The notes under the pieces are model-generated. The model did no database searches, was not told the origin of the DNA, and saw only the letters and a list, made by a program, of their open reading frames with translations. From Chitinophaga flava (lineage in GTDB: Bacteria > Bacteroidota > Bacteroidia > Chitinophagales > Chitinophagaceae): a stretch of 64,000 nucleotides of DNA. The stretch spans positions 2,790,001 to 2,854,000 of the forward strand of contig NZ_QFFJ01000002.1 in NCBI RefSeq assembly GCF_003308995.1, written 5' to 3'. This document shows, piece after piece, positions 23,201-30,000 of this stretch. A program made the translations under genes and the position numbers. Position 1 is the first letter of the stretch. Each line of letters starts with the position of its first letter.

Positions 23201-23851
23201 CTGGGCCGCTGGCTGCCGGATGGAAGCCTGGAATACCTGGGCCGCATCGATGACCAGGTGAAGGTACGCGGCTACCGCGTGGAACTGGGCGAAATAGAAC
23301 ATGCCCTGCAACAGCACGAACAGATACAACAGGCGGTAGTAGTGGCCAGACCCGACAGGAGAGGGCATAAACAACTGGTGGGTTATGTAGTGACTGCAGC
23401 CGATTTCGACAGAGACAGCGTGCAGGCTTTGCTCAAAAGCCGGTTGCCCGAATATATGGTGCCTTCACTGTTGATTACCCTGGATAAACTACCGCTGACA
23501 GCCAATGGAAAAGTAGACCGCAAAGCATTGCCTTCACCGGAAGATATACAGGAATTGTCTTCACAAACGTATATCCCTCCCCGTAATGAAACAGAAGCAT
23601 TGCTGGTGGAAGTATGGCAGGATCTGCTGGGATTGGAAAAGATAGGCGTGCAGGATAACTTCTTTGAGCTGGGAGGACACTCGCTGCAGGTAATACGCCT
23701 GCTGTCAACGGTCCGTAAAAAATTCCAGGTGGAAGTGGCCGTCAGGACTTTCTTCCAGCTGGCTACCATAGAGCAGTTGGCCCGCTACGTGAAAGTTAAC
23801 CAGGAAGATACCACTGATGACGATGAGGATCTTGAAACGATTACACTGTAA
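8111..23851 (+). CDS. Non-ribosomal peptide synthetase, four modules: TubC dock / C-A(Ile)-PCP-E / C-A(Ser)-PCP / C-A(basic)-PCP-E / C-A(?)-PCP
   Basis: A 5246-residue cytoplasmic NRPS. Residues 1-60 form a TubC-like docking domain. Module 3 spans about 80-1580 (C HHIAADGWS about 208, A about 537-1021, carrier Ser1078, E HHLAVDGVSW about 1261). Module 4 spans about 1600-2650 (C HHILFDGWS about 1740, A about 2063-2552, carrier Ser about 2605). Module 5 spans about 2660-4170 (C HHIASDGWS about 2791, A about 3122-3605, carrier Ser about 3660, E about 3704-4150). Module 6 spans about 4186-5246 (C HHILFDGWS about 4322, A about 4645-5134, carrier Ser5191). The C domains after the two E domains are of the D-donor type. 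The C-terminus is acidic (DTTDDDEDLETITL) and resembles the tail of the preceding NRPS. The start is the ATG 45 bases after the previous stop, and the next NRPS begins 48 bases downstream, so the three genes probably form one transcript. Confidence 0.98.
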   Translation: MIEVNFNKAIAVVTKARENGVVLFLEDGKIKFKTPKNTGIAPELLEEIKLHREEIKALLHQAGAGDEEQIIAGAAAAASDIRLSYSQERLWFIDQLEGSVKYHIPIVLKLKGDLQITALRDALRTIVNRHEVLRTVFRETGGVATQLVLGKDAWDLDVLTPDYYNDPAALPVAIQAIIDKPFDLSTDHMLRAHLIAPGTDEYLLVAVLHHIAADGWSTGIIVEELVELYHALVKGVIPELPVVHTQYADYALWQRKYLSGKTLEAQLQYWKDKLSGTAVLELPADYPRPASQSNRGAIVSFSLDSDISEKVKAFSKQEGVTVFMTLLAAFKVLLYRYTGQDDICVGTPVAGRTRKELENLIGFFINSLALRSDMSGQPAFNTLLQQIKQTTLAAYDHQELPFEKIVEAVVKERDLARNPLFQVMFALQNMPASPELELDGVTFSFVGTEHTTAKFDLTCSMEESESGFTGRMEYCTDLFNEQTINRMIGHFRQLLTAILEAPDTMISVLPLLTDDERQQALTAFNNTAVDYAGDQSVPALFAAQAAQTPDAVAVMFGETVLHYGALQERSNQLAHYLRSKGVQKGSLVPVCMERSLEMMIGILAVLKAGAAYMPLDPAYPAERLNFMLEESRSNLLLTTTTFNERFTKERPETELIFLDKLPELLEAQPVADLDNLPSPQDLAYVMYTSGSTGKPKGVLVTHRNITSLVLQPNYVSLKNTDRILSAGSLAFDATTFEYWGMLLNGGGLVLSAENSLLDSAVFKQELYSKEVTALFITTSWFNQLVDTDVTVFARLSAILVGGEKMSEKHAERFRQAYPNINISNIYGPTENTTFSLSYHINSQGLTASTPIGVPLNNRTAYVLDAAQQLVPVGVAGELYVGGDGLSLGYLDRPELTAEKFVPNPFSEEPGARLYRTGDRARWQPDGNIVYLGRMDDQVKIRGFRIEPGEVESVLLASELVTQGVVVVRTDDKGVKRLAAYVVAAGTFDREAILAYLKEKLPEYMVPSLLVPMEKLPVTANGKIDKKALPEPDMTGLSSYTYVAPQSKAGRDMAQIWQDLLGIERVGIYDNFFELGGDSIITIQVVSRARRAGYKLHPRDLFTHQTIERLEVLMAEQKEQGTTGEQGLLTGDCGLLPVQQWFFDTNAGAAGHFNQSALLGVEKEVTPAHLAAAIKALVRYHDALRFVYQKDDQGWHQTYGTYEAGLEIKDMREVAAADLAEHIAAYSREVHRSLDITKGILMRAVLLQTADTVVANRLLIVVHHLAVDGVSWRILAEDLEVLLKQAVGEETITLSLDKGNSYRQWVEALTAYAGQRRLTSQLPYWEKTVAAGQEQRIRTTGNFDGPVSIADFSSLETKLDATFTQQLLQEAPRAYHTEINDILLSALALAVAKWNQASRVCIGLESHGRQDIGSMDMSRTVGWFTSLYPVLLETGGSTAPGEILKSVKEQLRSIPDKGIGFGVLKHLAKTTSLQGKDPWDIVFNYLGQSDHVVKQQGFLSLVNESSGAGVGEEYVMQEKIALNSIVRDGALVLVWTFSTRHFDEQQIQALAADYIAQLQTLTAHCATLETPVFTPSDYGLNGIVSNNELDAFLDAVHTGPSRRDQISGLYRLSALQEGMLFHSLYDKTSGAYIEQFACDLLSLQPAAFRTAWEQLIRQHSILRTAFFSDEAAIPLQGIFKEVSLPLEILDYSQMDETRQQQAIRDFMLADSRKAFDFKVAPLMRIALIRLKDDNYRLLWTFHHILFDGWSVPILVEELLRAYEAAVKGEVMPAAPEDRYEDFIRYLDKQDQEQEASYWSNYMQGVEEATLLPFIKAGVDRTKETGDYKDHLVKLDTAASAKIAAFAHQHHITINTLMQGVWACLLYHYTGHENITYGVTVSGRPEDLPGIEQRVGLYINTIPLHAAIQEDKPLVQWLQELQANQLQSREFQHTGLDAIQRWSGLAGELFDSLLVFENYPVSKVIEAESWQLQVENVAVQEKTNYPLTILIGAGAVINIRFSYNSHLLPVVYMEAIAGHFETILQQMLENAAAPLPALQWLTPLEQQQLLTFNNTAVTWPEYKNLVELFSAQVRRTPNAIAVVFEDTALSYRELDEYTNQLAHYLNSKGVKQETLVPVCLERSLDMIVAIWSILKAGGAYVPVDPAYPQERIAHMLSDTHADIILTDKTGVSALPAGTTGIILLDEEKEQIRSYAVTPPQQAIDPNQLAYVIYTSGSTGKPKGVMNEHAGVVNRLLWTQQYFSLTKEDAVLQKTTFCFDVSVWELLWPLISGARLVMAVPDGQKDTDYLKSAIDRYGITTIHFVPSMLHIFLENVSQGEVPGLRRVLCSGEALKSQHVSSFREKIPHAGLYNLYGPTEAAIDVTCWDVPADFQETDIVSIGKPVANTQLYILDSTGNSLPAGVFGELHIGGVQVARGYLNRDTLTQEKFVKDPFNHMPGARLYKTGDWCRWLPDGNIEYAGRIDDQVKIRGYRIELGEIESVLLESELVREAVVTARDAADGSKRLIGYVVPTGNFDRTAIMDGLKRRLPDYMIPALLMELSALPLTASGKVNRKALPNPDAAALASSEYVAPRNETEQLLTGIWEHILDIPRVGVNDNFFALGGNSLLSMRLVAALRKQLQIELPVKSVFTHPSVALLADFILHQEQEVTILPAIEAAPRPEKIPLSFSQERLWFIDQLEGSVQYHIPVVLRLKGALNKVALTAALQGIVNRHEILRTVIEQDDGQAWQRIQDKDSWQLHITDEPVFREDPLALSSMVQSLVHAPFDLSRDHMLRAHLIMLSEEEHLLVTVVHHIASDGWSSAVIVKELVALYTAAIRNEAVSLPLLPLQYADYAIWQRRYLSDDVLAVQLEYWKEKLHSTEVLQLPTDHARPAVQSTRGAVTWFRLDKELTAQLRSLSRQQDVTLFMTLLAAFKVLLYRYSGQEDVCVGSPVAGRTRQETEALVGFFINTLALRSHVNGQQPFSTLLQQIKETTLGAYQHQEIPFEKIVEAVIKERDLSRSPLFQVMFLLQNMPATPALELEGLQLSAEPLSYATTQFDLSFTMEDSADGLSGSIEYCVDLFSPDTIDRMVRHFEQLLRGIAEAPGTLIQAIPMLGREEEKQLLFTFNDTRSEQPELAGKTLINLFTEQAMRTPAATALVFENAALTYQELEERAGQLACLLAHKGIRAGSLVPLCVDRSLEMMIAILGILKAGGAYVPLDPLHPAERISRILEDLGTGKLIITTGTHQYLFNQQDDTELILLDEWRNERQLQHLPDVLPSATPSDPAYVIYTSGSTGKPKGVVISNESIVNFISHRSRDFGIDHADRVLQFSNYCFDAAVEQMFLPLVNGAVLVMIPEALRLDRQQFEQLLEQEKVTHLDTTPGFLSSITPGNYGSLRRVVSGGEACSLHLAMEWGRHVDFYNEYGPTETTVVATAYLFRPQDIGKRDMLPIGKPLTNVNVYILDVAGQPIPLGVAGELYIGGVQVAKGYLNNPALTAEKFVADPFAGQGARLYRTGDLACWLPDGNIGYLGRIDDQVKLRGYRIELGEIENVLLQHPDIREAVALVKTDAGGNKRLIGYIAGEQLPAREEVAAFLRERLPEYMVPSLFIILDTMPLTPNGKVDKKALPEPDNTVFASEAYVAPANETEQQLADIWQSLLGVQQVGIYDNFFELGGDSIITIQVVSRARRAGYDLHPSDLFKHQTIAGLSALLISKQQGATSQGEQGLLTGNSGLLPIQQWYFDHTANTTGETHFNQGILLEVDKGIDIPVLEWAVSELLRYHDALRFVYSQDENGWQQTYGIHEGILEVADLRTTAQSALAEKITALGDHYQRSLYIEQGITVRTVFIQTPAQEERNRLLIVIHHLAVDGVSWRILLEDLELLLKNDSRRKGAELLGPKSYSYRQWYNTLADYGQRNRLQTQLGYWKEAAESYTPLVTDKQFDGIITVTDTLNHVVRLNAGQTRRLLQEAPKAYHTEINDLLLSALAVTLAEWNQTAKVVVGLEGHGRESIATHADTSRTVGWFTSMYPLTLAVKHNNISILLKSVKEQLRSVPDKGLGYGVLKYINKETTLQGRDPWDVVFNYLGQTGNITAQEGVLRIAAESPGSAIGKDFSVIEKISIDGMVQEDELVLRWKYSSKHFNAAGIEKMAAAYITHLEALIEHCVAQLTSLPTPSDFGLGKEVSVEELDQFLDAAPDGVPRRARIDGLYRLTGLQEAMLFHGLYDENSGAYMEQFACDLLQLNEAAFVQSWNLLLQRHTALRSSFHYDEFSIPVQCVYKDVQLPVTVLDYRNMTKAEQQQALQAYATADRNNGFDFREAPLMRLALVRLEENRHRMLWTSHHILFDGWSLPLILEGLLRIYESVVKQTVLPAVKEDRYENYVRYLEHRDREEEETFWRNYLKDASEATLLPFIGATEERNSGTGTYYQEHFELDTLTTSEINRFAQRHRITPNTLMQGVWAYLLYRYTGRRDVAYGTTVSGRPEGLPGVEQAVGMYINTLPLYAQIVPGKPVAEWLQELQASQLQCREYQYTPLDDIQRWTGISGDWFDSLLVYENYPVSKVLETQEWPVQIENVAVHEQTNLPLEILVAVSDTIRVTLRYNADLLGESYVQAIGRHFEQVLIQMTGSDNATLQQLEMLPAAEYQYLTQDLNHKKADFPQGKTIITLLREMAFRMPDATAIIFEAEELTYRTLEEKSNQLANYLQNLGVRKDMPVPICIDRSMEMLVGILGIMKAGGAYVPIDPAYPVERTTFLLQDVKAEIVVSNVRLKQKMESAASVQVIVLDDREDELYLRPLTPPALGPSPGDLAYIIYTSGSTGTPKGVLIEHRGMLNHLYAKIHDLHVSHRSVIAYTASYTFDISVWQMFSALLCGGTTIVYPDEVILNPENLIRSVERQQVTILELVPSYLAAVLQEDIPAQLEQLEFLMVTGEAVTQQVLAQWFTHPHYSRIPVVNAYGPTEASDDICHYFMYETPTQSNIPLGYPVQNLNIYVTSEDMQLCPVGVPGEICVSGVGVGRGYLNRPELTAEKFINDPFITGMTVRMYRTGDLGRWLPDGSLEYLGRIDDQVKVRGYRVELGEIEHALQQHEQIQQAVVVARPDRRGHKQLVGYVVTAADFDRDSVQALLKSRLPEYMVPSLLITLDKLPLTANGKVDRKALPSPEDIQELSSQTYIPPRNETEALLVEVWQDLLGLEKIGVQDNFFELGGHSLQVIRLLSTVRKKFQVEVAVRTFFQLATIEQLARYVKVNQEDTTDDDEDLETITL
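8340..12840 (+). other. NRPS module 3: C - A (Ile/Val) - PCP - E
   Basis: The A-domain pocket reads D-A-F-F-L-G-I-T-F-K (FDATTFEYW, LFITTSW, ILVGGEK, NIYGPTENTTF), which is of the Ile/Val type. The carrier has GGDSI. The E domain has HHLAVDGVSW, RTVGWFTS and NYLGQSD, so a D-configured aliphatic residue is expected. The A domain is nearly a copy of the one in module 7. Confidence 0.8.
9560..10970 (+). repeat. Long near-duplicate segment, copy 1 (C-domain end plus Ile-type A domain)
   Basis: From the end of the C domain (QLLTAIL..., DTMISVLPLLTD) through the A8 region (PDGNIVYLGR), the translation is almost residue-for-residue the same as at about 25370-26790 in the next gene. The DNA is also highly similar. 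This looks like recent duplication or gene conversion. Confidence 0.85.
12850..16070 (+). other. NRPS module 4: C (D-donor type) - A (Ser) - PCP
   Basis: The pocket reads D-V-W-H-L-S-L-I-D-K (FDVSVWELLW, IHFVPSM, VLCSGEA, NLYGPTEAAID), identical to the classical Ser code of EntF. This is the most secure substrate call in the cluster. No E domain follows. The Ser hydroxyl could serve as nucleophile for a lactone closure, but that is inference. Confidence 0.9.
16080..20610 (+). other. NRPS module 5: C - A (basic residue, Lys/Orn-like) - PCP - E
   Basis: The pocket reads D-A-E-D-V-G-E-V-V-K (FDAAVEQMF, LDTTPGF, VVSGGEA, NEYGPTETTVV). Acidic residues at positions 239, 278 and 322 point to a cationic side chain such as Lys, Orn, Dab or Arg. 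I cannot name the exact one. A full E domain follows, so D configuration is expected. Confidence 0.65.
20620..23851 (+). other. NRPS module 6: C (D-donor type) - A (specificity unassigned) - PCP
   Basis: The pocket reads D-I-W-E-M-T-A-D-D-K (FDISVWQMF, LELVPSY, LMVTGEA, NAYGPTEASDD). I do not recognise this code. Glu278 and the two Asp at 330/331 make a polar, negatively charged pocket. The carrier Ser is in GGHSL. The module ends the second protein. Confidence 0.75.
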
Positions 23852-23899
23852 AATGTCCGTTGACCCTTTATATCTCTTACTTAAATCAAATAGCCGTAT

Positions 23900-24085
23900 A
23901 TGTCGGATTTTAATTTAATTGATATCGTTGACTTGCTGGGAAAGGCCCAGGATTCCGGAGTAAAAATATCCTATGATGAAAACGACCTCGTTGTAAAAGT
24001 TAACAAGGATAAAAAAGTCGATAGCAATCTGCTGAAAGTGCTGAAGGATAACAAACATCACCTGATCACTTATTTCAGGCAATAT
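23900..24085 (+). other. TubC-like N-terminal docking domain (third NRPS)
   Basis: About 62 residues before the first C domain (start MSDFNLIDIVDLLGKAQ, then GVKISYDENDLVVKVN and a Lys-rich final helix). The pattern matches the docking domain of the second NRPS. Its likely partner is the acidic tail of that protein. Confidence 0.78.
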
Positions 24086-27000
24086 CATCAGCGTACAGCT
24101 GCTGCAACAGATGTGGCCATCGTGGCGGATTCCGGAAGAACAGCCGGAACGCCTATACCGCTTTCCTTCAGTCAGGAACGGTTATGGATTATTGATCAAC
24201 TGGAAGGCAGCGTGCAATACCACCTGCCGGCAGCTCTGCGGTTGGAAGGTGCCTTGGACCGCAAGGCGCTGGAAATGGCGCTGAGAGAGATTGTGAACCG
24301 CCACGAAATTCTGAGAACAGTTATCCGTGTATCCGGAGATGAAGCCGGCAAGCCATGGCAATATGTTATGGCAAAAGATCAGTGGCAGCTGTCAGTGGTC
24401 GATGGAACCGCATATGCCAATGATAATGCCGTATTAAAGGAAACAATCAATCACTACGTTTCCATTCCGTTTGATCTCGCTAAAGATCATCTGTTACGCG
24501 CGCAGCTGATCATCCTGAAAGAAGAAGTACATATACTGGTATTAACACTACATCATATCGTGTCAGACGGCTGGTCAACCGGCATACTGGTCAGCGAATT
24601 ACAGGAATTGTATGATGCTTACGTATCCAACAGGACTCACCAGCTGCAACCACTGGAAATTCAATATGCTGATTATGCTATCTGGCAACGCAAACACCTG
24701 AGTGGTGCATTGTTACAGCAACAGCTTGACTACTGGAAAAAACAGCTGTCAGGTGTAGCGCCGATGGAACTGCCACTGGATTATGTAAGGCCTGCGGTAC
24801 AGAGCACAAGAGGTGCCACGCTTCATTTTACAATAGATGGTCAGTTGTCTGACCAGTTAAAGCAGCTGTCGCGGCAGGAGGATGTGACGCTGTTTATGAC
24901 GCTGCTTGCGGCTTTTAAGGTGTTGTTATACCGTTATAGCGGACAGGAAGATATCTGCATAGGCAGTCCGATCTCCGGCAGAACAAGGGCTGAAATGGAA
25001 GGACTGATCGGTCTTTTTGTCAATACCCTGGCCCTGCGCAGCGACCTGAGTAATCATCCTACTTTTATATCATTACTCGGGCAGATAAAAAATACCACTT
25101 TAAGTGCTTATGATCATCAGCAGATACCACTGGAAAAAATAGTGGAATCGGTGGTCAAGGGACGTGATCCGGGCAGAAACCCATTATTCCAGGTGGCATT
25201 TGCATTGCAGAATACACCGCCGGCCAAAGATGGAAGCGTCGGAAGTCTGTCATTGTCTGAAGAAAAAATCACCAATGACAGTGCAAAGTTCGACCTGTCG
25301 CTGGTGATGGAGGAAACCGCTGATGGCCTGAGAGGAAGTCTTGAATACTGTACAGATCTTTTTGAAGAACAGACGATCCACAGAATGATCGGGCATTTCA
25401 GGCAGCTGTTGATCGCCATATTACAGGCGCCGGATACCATGATCAGTGTGCTGCCGTTGCTCACTGATGAAGAGCGGCAGCAGGCTTTGGCGAACTTTAA
25501 CAATACCGCTGTAGCTTACGCAGATGATCAGTCTGTGCCTGCATTGTTTGCGGCACAGGTACAGCAAACGCCGGATGCGGTAGCAGTGATATTTGGAGAA
25601 GCGGTGCTGCATTACAAAGCTCTCCATGAACGTTCTAATCAGCTGGCCCATTATCTCGGCAGCAAAGGTGTGCAGAAAGGTAGTCTGGTACCGATTTGTA
25701 TGGAACGTTCACTGGAAATGATGGTAGGTATCCTGGCTGTTCTGAAGGCTGGTGCGGCTTATATGCCTTTGGATCCGGCTTATCCGGCAGAAAGGATCAG
25801 CTTCATGCTGGAAGAAAGCAGGAGTAATCTATTGCTCACTACCACCGCATTCAACGAGCGGTTCACTACAGAAAGGCCGGAAACGGAACTGGTATTTTTA
25901 GACAAGATGCCCGAACTGCTGGAAGGCCAGCCGGTAGCGGCTCTTGATACCCTGCCTTCACCGCAGGATCTGGCATATGTGATGTATACGTCCGGCTCTA
26001 CCGGCAAGCCCAAAGGCGTGCTGGTCACCCACCGGAATATCACCAGCCTGGTATTACAGCCTAATTATGTTTCTCTTAAAAATACAGATGCGATCTTGTC
26101 TGCAGGATCGCTGGCTTTTGATGCCACTACTTTTGAATACTGGGGCACGCTGCTGAATGGCGGCCGTTTGGTATTGAGTGCAGAAAACAGCCTGTTGGAC
26201 AGTGCTGTGTTCAAGCAGGAACTATACAGCAAGGAAGTAACGGCGCTGTTTATTACCACCAGCTGGTTTAATCAGCTGGTAGATACTGATATTACTGTGT
26301 TTGCACGGCTTTCCGCCATACTTACGGGAGGAGAGAAGATGTCTGAAAAACATGTGGAGCGTTTCCGGCAAACCTATCCGGATATCAGCATCAGTAACAT
26401 CTACGGCCCTACGGAAAACACTACTTTCTCTTTAAGTTATCATATCAACAGTCAGGGGCTTACCGCTAATACACCCATCGGTGTGCCGTTAAATAATCGT
26501 ACAGCCTATGTACTGGATGCTGCTCAGCAGCTGGTGCCAGTAGGTGTGGCCGGAGAACTGTATGTGGGAGGTGATGGGCTGTCACTCGGTTACCTCGACC
26601 GGCCTGAACTGACCGCAGAGAAATTTATTCCTGATCCATTCAGTAAAGTGCCTGGAGCCAGATTGTATCGCACCGGAGACCGGGCACGCTGGCAGCCGGA
26701 TGGTAATATCGTTTACCTGGGCCGTGTGGATGATCAGGTGAAGATCCGCGGCTACCGCATTGAACCTGGAGAAATTGAAAGTGTATTACTGTCTTATGAA
26801 GGAGTAAAGCAGACGATTGTATTGGTGAAGTCGGATGCGACTGGCCACAAACGGCTGGTAGCCTATGTTGCGGCTGATAACGATTTTGATAAAGATGCCG
26901 TACTGGCAGATCTTAAAAGCCGTTTGCCTGAATATATGGTGCCGGCTGTATTGACAGTGCTGGATCTGCTGCCGCTGACAGCCAATGGCAAGATCGATAA

Positions 27001-30000
27001 AAAAGCATTGCCCGAACCGGTGTTGCAGAGCGCTGCAACTGCTTATGTTGCGCCTCGTAATACGATGGAAGAAGTGCTGGCAGGTGTCTGGAAAGATCTG
27101 CTGGGCGTACAACAGGTAGGGATATACGATAATTTCTTCGAACTGGGTGGAGATTCCATTATCACGATACAGATAGTAAGCCGCCTCCGGCACGCGGGCT
27201 ATGAGTTACAGCCCAGAGACTTGTTTGTACATCAGCATATTGCCGGACTGGCAGCACATATGATGGCGAAGCAGGCCAGTGCGGTAACCGGTGAACAGGG
27301 CGTACTGACCGGCGTCAGCGGACAACTGCCTATTCAACAATGGTATTTTAATGTTGAAGCGGAAGATATTTCCCATTTCAACCAAAGTGTGCTACTGGGC
27401 ATCGATAAAAGCGTTACTGTGGCTACATTGGCACCGGTTATCAGAAAGCTGATGGCATACCATGATGCACTGCGTTTTATTTATCATCACGATGGAGGCC
27501 AGTGGGAACAGGAATATGGAACCTATGAAGGCAAACTGGATGTGGCAGACCTCCGCACGGTTCCACAGGAACAGCTGCCGGCAGCTATAACAGCCACCTG
27601 CAACGAGTTCCAGGCCAGCCTCGATATCACCAGTGGCATTCTGGTGCGCGCAGTACTGGTGCAGACACCTGATGGGGAAGCCGCCAACCGTTTATTTATG
27701 GCCATACATCACCTGGCTATCGATGCGGTGTCCTGGCGTATCCTGCTGGAAGATATGCAGCAGCTGCTGCAGGGACAGGAGTTGCCATCAAGGAAAAGCA
27801 GTTCCTACCGCCAGTGGCAACAAGCGCTGGTAACATACGGTGAATCCCGCCGTGGACAGGCACAGCTGCCTTACTGGGAAAAAGTGATGCAGAAAAAAGT
27901 GCCGCTGAAAACCGATCATATATTTGAAGGGGCTATAACGGCAGCGGATATGGGAAGTTATAGTGTCAACCTGACACCTGATCTGACCCTCCGTTTACTG
28001 AAGGAAGCACCAAAAGCTTACCATACAGAAATTAATGATATCCTGCTTTGCGCGCTGGCGTTGACACTGGCAGACTGGAACCATGCGTCTTCTGTCGTGA
28101 TTGGCCTGGAAGGGCACGGCAGAGAAGACATTGCAGCAGGCATAGATACCAGCCGTACAGTAGGTTGGTTTACCAATCTGTTTCCGGTACTGCTGGAAGT
28201 GGAAACCGGCAGCCCTGCGGGTCATACGCTGAAATCCATTAAAGAACAGCTGCGGAAAATAACCGATAAAGGTATCGGTTTCGGGGTACTGAAATATCTC
28301 CAAAAAGTACCTGCCTTACAAGGAAATGATCCATGGGATATCGTTTTTAACTATCTCGGACAATCAGACAACCTGAAAGATGAAGCCGGATTGTTCAGTG
28401 GTGCATCGGAATCCTCTGGAGAAGATATCGCCGCCGGATACCCAATACCGGAGAAACTGAGCATCACCGGGCTTGTAAAAGAAGGAAAACTATTCCTGGA
28501 TTGGAGCTATAGCCGCAAACATATTAACGAAGACAGTATAGCACAACTTGCAACCAGTTATGCATCGCATCTGGAACGGCTGATCGTACACTGCGCATCC
28601 CTGCCGGAACCTGTTTTTACGCCTGCAGATTATGGGCTGGGTGCCGTTATTTCCAACGAGGAACTGGACAGTTTCCTGGATGCTACCTGGAATGGTGCTC
28701 CCCGTCGTAATCAAATCAGCGGATTGTACCGCCTGAGCGGATTGCAGGAGGGGATGTTGTTTCACAGACTGTATGCAGAAGAAGGAGGTACCTATACGGA
28801 GCAAATGGTAGTGGAACTGGAAGACTTGCAGGTAGAAGCTTTTGTGAAAAGCTGGGACCTGTTGCTGCAGAAACACACTATTCTCCGCACAGCCTTTTAT
28901 TACGATCAGTTTAGTATACCGGTGCAATGCGTATACAACAAAGTGACGTTGCCGGTGGAGATACTGGACTATTCGCATCTCATTAAAGAAGAACAGGACC
29001 ACCTTTTTGAAGAATTTAAAGTGGCTGACCTGCGTCGTGGATTTGATTTTAATGAAGCACCCCTGATGCGTTTGACTTTGGTTCGTCTCAAAGACAATCA
29101 CTTCAGGATGTTATGGACATCTCACCATATCCTGCTGGATGGCTGGTCTCTGCCTATATTGGTAGAAGGATTGCTGAGCAACTATGAAGCAGTGGTAACC
29201 GGCAGTCCGTTACCATCAGCAAAAGAAGACCGCTTCGAAGATTATATCCGTTATCTGGAACGCCTTGGTGATGAACAGCCGGAACAATACTGGAAGCAGT
29301 ATCTGAGTGGACTGGAAGAAGCTACGCTGCTGCCATTTATCGGCGCTACTACAGCCCGTACCAAAGGGGTGGGTGCCTACAGCAGCAAAAAACTGTTGCT
29401 GGACACTACAACTACGCAACAGTTGTCATACTACGCACAAAAAAATCATATTACAGTCAATACGCTTATGCAGGGCGTGTGGGCGTACCTGTTATATTCC
29501 TATACAGGCCGCCGCAATGTGGCCTATGGTGTTACGGTATCAGGCCGTCCTGAGAACCTGGCCGGTGTAGAAAGGGGAGTGGGGTTATATATCAATACCC
29601 TGCCACTGCATGCAGAAATAGCAGAAAACAGCACGGTAGCAGCCTGGTTGCAGGAATTACAGGAAAGCCAGCAGCAAAGCAGGGAATATCAATATAACAG
29701 CCTGCTTCAGGTGCAACAGTGGGCAGGATTAGGCGGAGATTTGTTTGATACCTCCATTACGTTCCAGAATTATCCTGTCAATGAAGTGGTGAATGCCCAG
29801 AACTGGAAACTGAAAGTAAGCCATGTGGAATCACATCCACATACCAACTATCCGCTGACTATTATCATCAGTATCGCGGCGGAAACAAGCCTGTTGTTTG
29901 CTTACAATACCGCCCTGCTGGATGATCGTTATCTGGATGCCATGGCTGGGCATTTTAAACAGGTATTGCATCAGATCGCAGTGGAAGAAACGATCACGCT

